Shown: piece after piece, positions 5,036 to 8,520 of the stretch
Layout of the letters: each line of letters opens with the position of its first letter
Numbering within the stretch: position 1 is the stretch's first letter
Assembly (NCBI GenBank): GCA_021160625.1
Contig: JAGHCE010000219.1
Location: 1-8,520, forward strand
From: Planctomycetota bacterium
GTDB taxonomy: Bacteria; Planctomycetota; DG-23; SLPQ01
Length of the DNA stretch: 8,520 nucleotides
Direction: 5' to 3'
Position numbers and translations under genes: made by a program
The notes under the pieces: generated by a model
The model's database searches: none
What the model saw: the letters and a program-made list of their open reading frames with translations, nothing else
What the model was told of the DNA's origin: nothing

Positions 5036-6358
5036 TCATATCCGTATCTTCTTAAACGTCGGCAGGTGGGGCTTGTTCTTGTTCAGCATCTCCTGGACCA
5101 TCTTTTTGATCTCAGACAGCGAGAGGACCGAGGCGGTCAGGGGGTCGTAGCATATCGCCCGAAAGACCATCGTGGGGTCACCGGTAAGGCAAGCCTCGAC
5201 GGCCATCATTTCTATGTCGACGCTTATCTTGTTCAGTATCGCCAGGTGCGGCGGCAGCGCCCCTACCGCTATCGGGTTAAAACCGCGGCGGTCGGCCAGG
5301 ACCGGCACCTCCACGCAGGCGCCTTCGGGGAGGTTGGAGATGAGGCCGGTGTTTGGGACGTTGCCGTTGAACTTGAACATCTCTCCGCCGGCGTAAGCGT
5401 TTATGATCGACGCGGCGTACTCGTGGCCTCGCCGAAGATCAACCTTGCCGGCCTTGAGCCAGTCCCGGATATCTTTTTTCCATGTCTTTTCGCGTTTGAG
5501 GTACTCGCCCAATATGTAGGCGTAGATGCCGGGGTTCCAGCCGGTGCCGTGCGTGCAATATTTCTCGATGAGGTCGGGACGTTTTCTAAACCACCAGTTG
5601 TACTCGCTGTTATGGCCGCTGGACTCGGTGACGTAGTAGCCCAGGTGCTTGAACATCTCGTTGCGAACAATCTCCTCGTTGTAGATTTCCCTCTTGCGGA
5701 CGGCCTTGCGGATTTCGGGGTAGGCGTCCTTGCCGTTTCGCTTGAACTCAAGGTACCAGGCCGTGTGGTTGATACCGGCGCAGACGTAGGTGATCTCGTC
5801 CATCGGCGCGCCGATCCACCCGGCAAGCATCTCGGCTGTCCCCTGGACGCTGTGGCAAAGCCCGGTGACCTGCACCGAAGTCTCACGTTGCATCGCATGG
5901 CAGAGCATCGCCATCGGGTTCGTGTAATTGAGCAGTATCGCTCCCGGGCACTGGCGCTGGATATCCCGGCAGATAGAAAGCATCACGGGGATGGTGCGAA
6001 GCGCACGGAAGATGCCCGCCGGCCCGCGCGTGTCGCCGACGTTTATGTCGACGCCGTACTTTTTCGGGATTTCGATGTCATATCGCCAGACATCAACGCC
6101 GCCGGCAAGTATCGTGCAGATGACGGCGTCGGCGCCCTTGAGGGCCTCCTTGCGATTCGTCGTGGCTCTTACCTTCGCCGGGTACTTGCCCTTGGCGACG
6201 ATCATCTTGACGGCCTTCGTGATGTAGGAGAGCCGCTCCTTGTCAATGTCCATCAAGACGAGCTCGGCGTCCCGCAACAGCGGAAAGGTCAGAATGTCCC
6301 TGACAAGCGTTCGCGTGAACCCGAAACTCCCGGCGCCGATAAATACGATTCTGGTCAT
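5036..6358 (-). CDS. melA: GH4 glycosidase, alpha-galactosidase (MelA-type)
   Basis: This 440-aa protein is close to the length of E. coli MelA (about 450). GH4 enzymes hydrolyse glycosides by NAD+-dependent oxidation at C3 with a divalent metal, usually Mn2+. Visible are the Rossmann NAD site IVFIGAGSFGFTR (4-16) with MDID ending the second strand (36-39), VGDTRGPAGIFRALR (107-121), NYTNP (144-148), the signature GLCHSVQGT (166-174) with metal-ligand Cys168, and GINH (195-198) with His198. The CHSV form is the one associated with alpha-galactosidases rather than phospho-glucosidases (CN[VI]P) or glucuronidases (CHG). Start ATG 6358 has AGGGGAAG upstream at good spacing; the frame is open further upstream but lacks conserved sequence there. 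No signal peptide, so it is cytoplasmic. Substrate within the subgroup is an inference from the motif. Confidence 0.92.
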   Translation of the reverse strand: MTRIVFIGAGSFGFTRTLVRDILTFPLLRDAELVLMDIDKERLSYITKAVKMIVAKGKYPAKVRATTNRKEALKGADAVICTILAGGVDVWRYDIEIPKKYGVDINVGDTRGPAGIFRALRTIPVMLSICRDIQRQCPGAILLNYTNPMAMLCHAMQRETSVQVTGLCHSVQGTAEMLAGWIGAPMDEITYVCAGINHTAWYLEFKRNGKDAYPEIRKAVRKREIYNEEIVRNEMFKHLGYYVTESSGHNSEYNWWFRKRPDLIEKYCTHGTGWNPGIYAYILGEYLKREKTWKKDIRDWLKAGKVDLRRGHEYAASIINAYAGGEMFKFNGNVPNTGLISNLPEGACVEVPVLADRRGFNPIAVGALPPHLAILNKISVDIEMMAVEACLTGDPTMVFRAICYDPLTASVLSLSEIKKMVQEMLNKNKPHLPTFKKIRI

Positions 6359-6404
6359 CTGCACTTCCCCTTGAAGACCCTCGACCAAACCACTCGAAAG
6401 AGCC

Positions 6405-6433
6405 GCCCGCAGCCGGCAAAAACACCGGCGGGC
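6405..6433 (-). promoter_or_regulatory. Hairpin in the 5'UTR of the GH4 gene
   Basis: GCCGG (6412-6416) pairs with CCGGC (6425-6429), and GCCC (6405-6408) with GGGC (6430-6433), leaving a three-base bulge. On the minus strand the loop is T-rich. It lies between the predicted transcription start (about 6441) and the start codon, so it could act as an mRNA structure or an operator. No known riboswitch is recognised. Confidence 0.45.
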
Positions 6434-6447
6434 CGAATTGTAAAACA

Positions 6448-6475
6448 AGAATACGCTGGCTCCCGTCGCTGTCAA
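6448..6475 (-). promoter_or_regulatory. Sigma-70-type promoter of the GH4 gene
   Basis: Reading the minus strand, a perfect -35 TTGACA (6475-6470) is followed after 16 bases by TATTCT (6453-6448), a four-of-six match to the -10 consensus. A start near 6441 gives an 80-base leader that contains a hairpin. This also supports the start codon at 6358, because longer frames would begin upstream of the promoter. Confidence 0.65.
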
Positions 6476-6610
6476 AAGATATCCCCGACACCAGGGCGGT
6501 CCTCGCCGCCGCCAGCCGCAAGGTACACCCTCCACAGCGGGTAAACCTCAGCGCACGCGGAATATGATCCGCACGGCGGGGCAAGACCCGCCGTGGCACA
6601 GGCATCGCTC

Positions 6611-6677
6611 GTAGGGGCGAGGCACGCCTCGCCCGCGGAAGGTTAGAGGATTGCCACGGGCAACGCCCGTGGCCCCC
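6611..6677 (+). repeat. 67-bp tandem repeat, unit A
   Basis: It begins GTAGGGGCG and ends GGCCCCC, and contains two hairpins (6615-6634 and 6653-6673). Unit B directly abuts it and is the same length, with 51 of 67 identities by hand alignment. The first 31 bases also match the copy inside the glycosyltransferase gene. Confidence 0.85.
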
Positions 6678-6744
6678 GTAGGGGCGCCGCTTGCCGCACC
6701 CGCGGAAGATCAGTTGATTCCCGCAGGCAACACCTGCGGCCCCC
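6678..6744 (+). repeat. 67-bp tandem repeat, unit B
   Basis: Same length and same end motifs as unit A. Its second hairpin is kept by paired changes (A-T to G-C and G-C to A-T), and the first has one paired change (A-T to C-G) but two broken pairs, so the first stem is weaker here. Confidence 0.85.
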
Positions 6745-6879
6745 ATAGCAAAGAGGGGGCGAAGCCCTCCCCCTACTGGTGGACAAGCCACCAGTGCCAC
6801 ATCGTAGAGAGGGGCCGAAGACCCCCTTTACGGCCGCCCGGTGGGTAGGTAGACTGTTGGCGGGAGGGATGCGGGGCAC

Positions 6880-6883
6880 GAGG
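6880..6883 (+). promoter_or_regulatory. Ribosome binding site that favours a TTG start
   Basis: GAGG is followed by eight bases and then TTG at 6892. The alternative ATG at 6898 would be 14 bases away, too far for efficient pairing. No other Shine-Dalgarno-like run is nearer. Confidence 0.5.
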
Positions 6884-6891
6884 ATTTCAAA

Positions 6892-7089
6892 TTGGGTATG
6901 AGCATATTTGCTGCTCTTTTCCTGGTGGGTGTCGCGGGGTTGCACTTCGTGGCCGTTTATCATACGGCCAGGGGCGACTGGAAGCGCCATCCCATCTGGA
7001 TGTGGATCCTCTTCGGGGCGGTGCTCCTGTGTGACGGCGCAATCATATGTGCCCTGTACGCCGTATCGCTCGTCAGGGGGCCGATGTAA
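6892..7089 (+). CDS. Small two-helix membrane protein
   Basis: Family not recognised. The product is 65 aa from TTG 6892, or 63 aa from ATG 6898; ribosome-site spacing favours the TTG. Two hydrophobic segments are visible: SIFAALFLVGVAGLHFVAVY near the N-terminus and WMWILFGAVLLCDGAIICAL in the second half. They are joined by a short charged loop (HTARGDWKRHP) that by the positive-inside rule would face the cytoplasm, so both ends would lie outside. It is 44 bases upstream of the S9 peptidase gene on the same strand and probably shares its transcript. Base composition is like its GC-rich neighbours. No clear promoter is seen upstream, where the hairpin array ends about 65 bases before the start. 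Confidence 0.6.
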   Translation: MGMSIFAALFLVGVAGLHFVAVYHTARGDWKRHPIWMWILFGAVLLCDGAIICALYAVSLVRGPM

Positions 7090-7133
7090 CCGCTGTTGCC
7101 CATGCCGAGATCTCCCGGCGGGAGGAATGCAGA

Positions 7134-8520
7134 ATGCCAAAACGAAGCCTTGCTCCTTATGGCACTTGGTCCTCGCCGATTACGTCGGGGCTGATCGTTT
7201 CCGAGACTATCGCCCTCGGCGCGCCGCGTCTTTCCGGCGCCCACGTCTACTGGCTGGAAATGCGTCCGCAGGAAGGCGGGCGCTCGGTCGTGGTCAGGCG
7301 GACTCCCGGCGGCGAAACGGCCGACGTCACGCCGCCGGACTTCAACGTCAGGACCCGCGTGCACGAGTACGGCGGCGGGGCATTTGCAGTCGACGGCGAC
7401 ACGGTTTACTTCTCGAACTTCGCCGACGGGCGCCTTTACCGCCAGCACGCGGCGGGCCCGCCGAAGCCTCTCACACCCGACGGCGACGTCCGGTACGCCG
7501 ATGCCGTCGTCGACAAGGCGCGTGGGCGGCTCATCCTCGTTGCGGAGGACCATACCGGCGATTCCCGGTACCCGGTAAACACGATATCGGCCGTGCCGGC
7601 CGGCGGCGGCGCACATCAAGTCCTCGTCAGCGGCGACGACTTCTATTCCAACCCCCGCATCAGCCCCGACGGCTCGAAACTGGCCTGGCTTTCGTGGAAT
7701 CACCCTGGTATGCCGTGGGACTCGACAACGCTGTGGGCCGCCCCGATACGCTCGGACGGGTCACTTGGCGAGGCCGTGAAGGTCGCCGGCGGCGACGGCG
7801 AATCCGTCTTCCAGCCTGAGTGGTCTCCCGACGGCGTCCTCCACTTCGTTTCCGACCGCACCGGCTGGTGGAACCTCTACCGCGTGCGCGGCCCCCGCGT
7901 GGAGGCGCTTTGCGAGATGGAGGCCGAGTTCGGCCTGCCGCAGTGGGTGTTCGGGATGTCGACATACGCATTTATGTATCCCGGCGAAATCATCTGCTCC
8001 TACAGCCGTGACGGCCTCGGGCACCTCGCGCGTCTTGGCACAGCCTCCGGCGACTTCGATGAAATCGAGACACCGTACACGGACATTTCGTACCTCGGCG
8101 CCACCGCGGGCAAGGCCGTCTTTGTGGGGGCAAGTCCCACCAAATCGGCGGCCGTTGTCCTTCTTGACCCTGCCTCGACCAGGATGCAGGTCCTGCGCAG
8201 GTCAAGCTGTGTCGAGATCGACCCCGGTTACCTTTCCACGCCGGAGCCGATTGAGTTTCCCACCGAGGACCACCTGACGGCGCACGCCCTCTTTTATCCG
8301 CCCGCCAATAGGGACTTCGCCGCCGCGCCGGGCGAGCTGCCGCCGCTTGTCGTCGGTTCCCACGGCGGCCCGACGAGCGCCTTCGGCAGCGGCCTGGACC
8401 TTAGAGTCCAGTACTGGACGAGCAGGGGCTTTGCGGTGGTGAACGTCAACTACGGCGGCAGCACCGGCTACGGCAGGGGGTACCGAAAGAGGCTCGAAGA
8501 CAAGTGGGGCGTCGTCGACG
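7134..8520 (+). CDS. S9 family peptidase (prolyl oligopeptidase / acylaminoacyl-peptidase type), 3' partial
   Basis: The frame is open from ATG 7134 (GGAGGA seven bases upstream) to the window edge, 462 codons, about 70% of a typical 640-680 aa S9C enzyme. Residues about 20-380 form the beta-propeller that screens peptide substrates, with TolB/WD-like blades such as ISPDGSKLAWLSWNHPGMPW, EWSPDGVLHFVSDRTGWWNLYR and VHEYGGGAFAVDGDTVYFSN. The alpha/beta-hydrolase domain begins near 390: PLVVGSHGGPTSAFG (HGGP at 410-413, oxyanion hole) and NVNYGGSTGYGRGYRKRL. The catalytic Ser, Asp and His lie beyond the window. No signal peptide, so it is likely a cytoplasmic peptidase that trims short or N-acylated peptides. 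Exact specificity cannot be told from this part. It probably shares a transcript with the small membrane protein upstream. Confidence 0.93.
   Translation, partial: MPKRSLAPYGTWSSPITSGLIVSETIALGAPRLSGAHVYWLEMRPQEGGRSVVVRRTPGGETADVTPPDFNVRTRVHEYGGGAFAVDGDTVYFSNFADGRLYRQHAAGPPKPLTPDGDVRYADAVVDKARGRLILVAEDHTGDSRYPVNTISAVPAGGGAHQVLVSGDDFYSNPRISPDGSKLAWLSWNHPGMPWDSTTLWAAPIRSDGSLGEAVKVAGGDGESVFQPEWSPDGVLHFVSDRTGWWNLYRVRGPRVEALCEMEAEFGLPQWVFGMSTYAFMYPGEIICSYSRDGLGHLARLGTASGDFDEIETPYTDISYLGATAGKAVFVGASPTKSAAVVLLDPASTRMQVLRRSSCVEIDPGYLSTPEPIEFPTEDHLTAHALFYPPANRDFAAAPGELPPLVVGSHGGPTSAFGSGLDLRVQYWTSRGFAVVNVNYGGSTGYGRGYRKRLEDKWGVVD

Larger units (their letters stand above)
6557..6827. repeat. Array of about eight short GC-rich hairpins
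   Basis: This is the main content of the 533-base gap between divergent genes. Stems found: 6557-6561/6568-6572, 6572-6580/6587-6595, 6615-6622/6627-6634, 6653-6661/6665-6673, 6721-6727/6733-6739, 6754-6759/6769-6774, 6775-6782/6788-6795 and 6810-6814/6823-6827. Stem sequences differ but loops are short and A-rich (CAAC, CAACA, ACAAG, CGAAG types). Two unit pairs are clearly related: 6611-6677 with 6678-6744, and the AGAGGGG elements at 6752 and 6808. No T-tracts follow, so these are not ordinary terminators. They look like REP/MITE-type palindromic repeats. Confidence 0.8.

Noticed and set aside
5066..6544. A 492-codon open frame on the plus strand across the GH4 gene
   Set aside because: It is the antisense shadow of the GH4 gene, whose minus-strand frame has NAD-binding, CHSV and GINH motifs and a good promoter and ribosome site; the plus frame shows no recognisable domain.
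6611..6744. CRISPR array
   Set aside because: Only two units, each internally palindromic, directly abutting and with no unique spacers or cas genes.
6960..7703. A 247-codon minus-strand frame
   Set aside because: It lies opposite the S9 peptidase and the small membrane protein and has no family signature.

Overview
The window looks like a GC-rich bacterial chromosome, most plausibly an uncultured Planctomycetota (Phycisphaerae-like) genome. That placement rests on style only: Thr-rich/Cys-rich cassette proteins, GC-rich hairpin repeats between genes, and the gene types. No phylogenetic marker is present. There are three blocks. No tRNA, rRNA, CRISPR array, integrase or transposase was seen.

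Block 1 (1-3632, plus strand) is a tight run of co-directional genes that reads like a prophage or other virion-type accessory module. It holds a 5'-truncated protein with a 30-threonine mucin-like linker and a Cys-rich tail, a 160-aa Cys-rich protein, a second Thr-linker/Cys-rich protein, a GT-A glycosyltransferase with a Cys-rich N-terminus, and a small membrane protein that could be lysis-related. The glycosyltransferase carries DD, DAH and C-terminal WG...E...HLYR signatures resembling polypeptide GalNAc-transferases (GT27-like). Next to proteins with Thr tracts, this suggests a self-contained O-glycosylation cassette (inference). Its coding sequence also contains two GC-rich palindromes, and one is a clear copy of a repeat found between genes 4.7 kb away.

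Block 2 (3633-4938) is visibly lower in GC than both flanks. On the plus strand a promoter-like sequence is followed about 45 bases later by a strong intrinsic terminator, predicting a roughly 70-nt RNA. On the minus strand lies a translationally coupled pair (TGATG junction): a DUF3800 protein and a 165-aa basic protein resembling BECR-fold (RelE/barnase/EndoU-type) nucleases. The small RNA meets the nuclease-like gene tail to tail, and its terminator encodes that gene's last codons. This is the best candidate here for a little-described defence or toxin-like island.

Block 3 (4939-8520) is ordinary metabolism: a GH4 alpha-galactosidase-like gene (minus strand) with a good sigma-70 promoter and a 5'UTR hairpin; a 533-base divergent intergenic region holding an array of about eight short hairpins, including a 67-bp tandem duplication whose stems show compensatory changes; a two-helix membrane protein with a probable TTG start; and an S9 prolyl-oligopeptidase-family peptidase cut by the window end before its catalytic serine.
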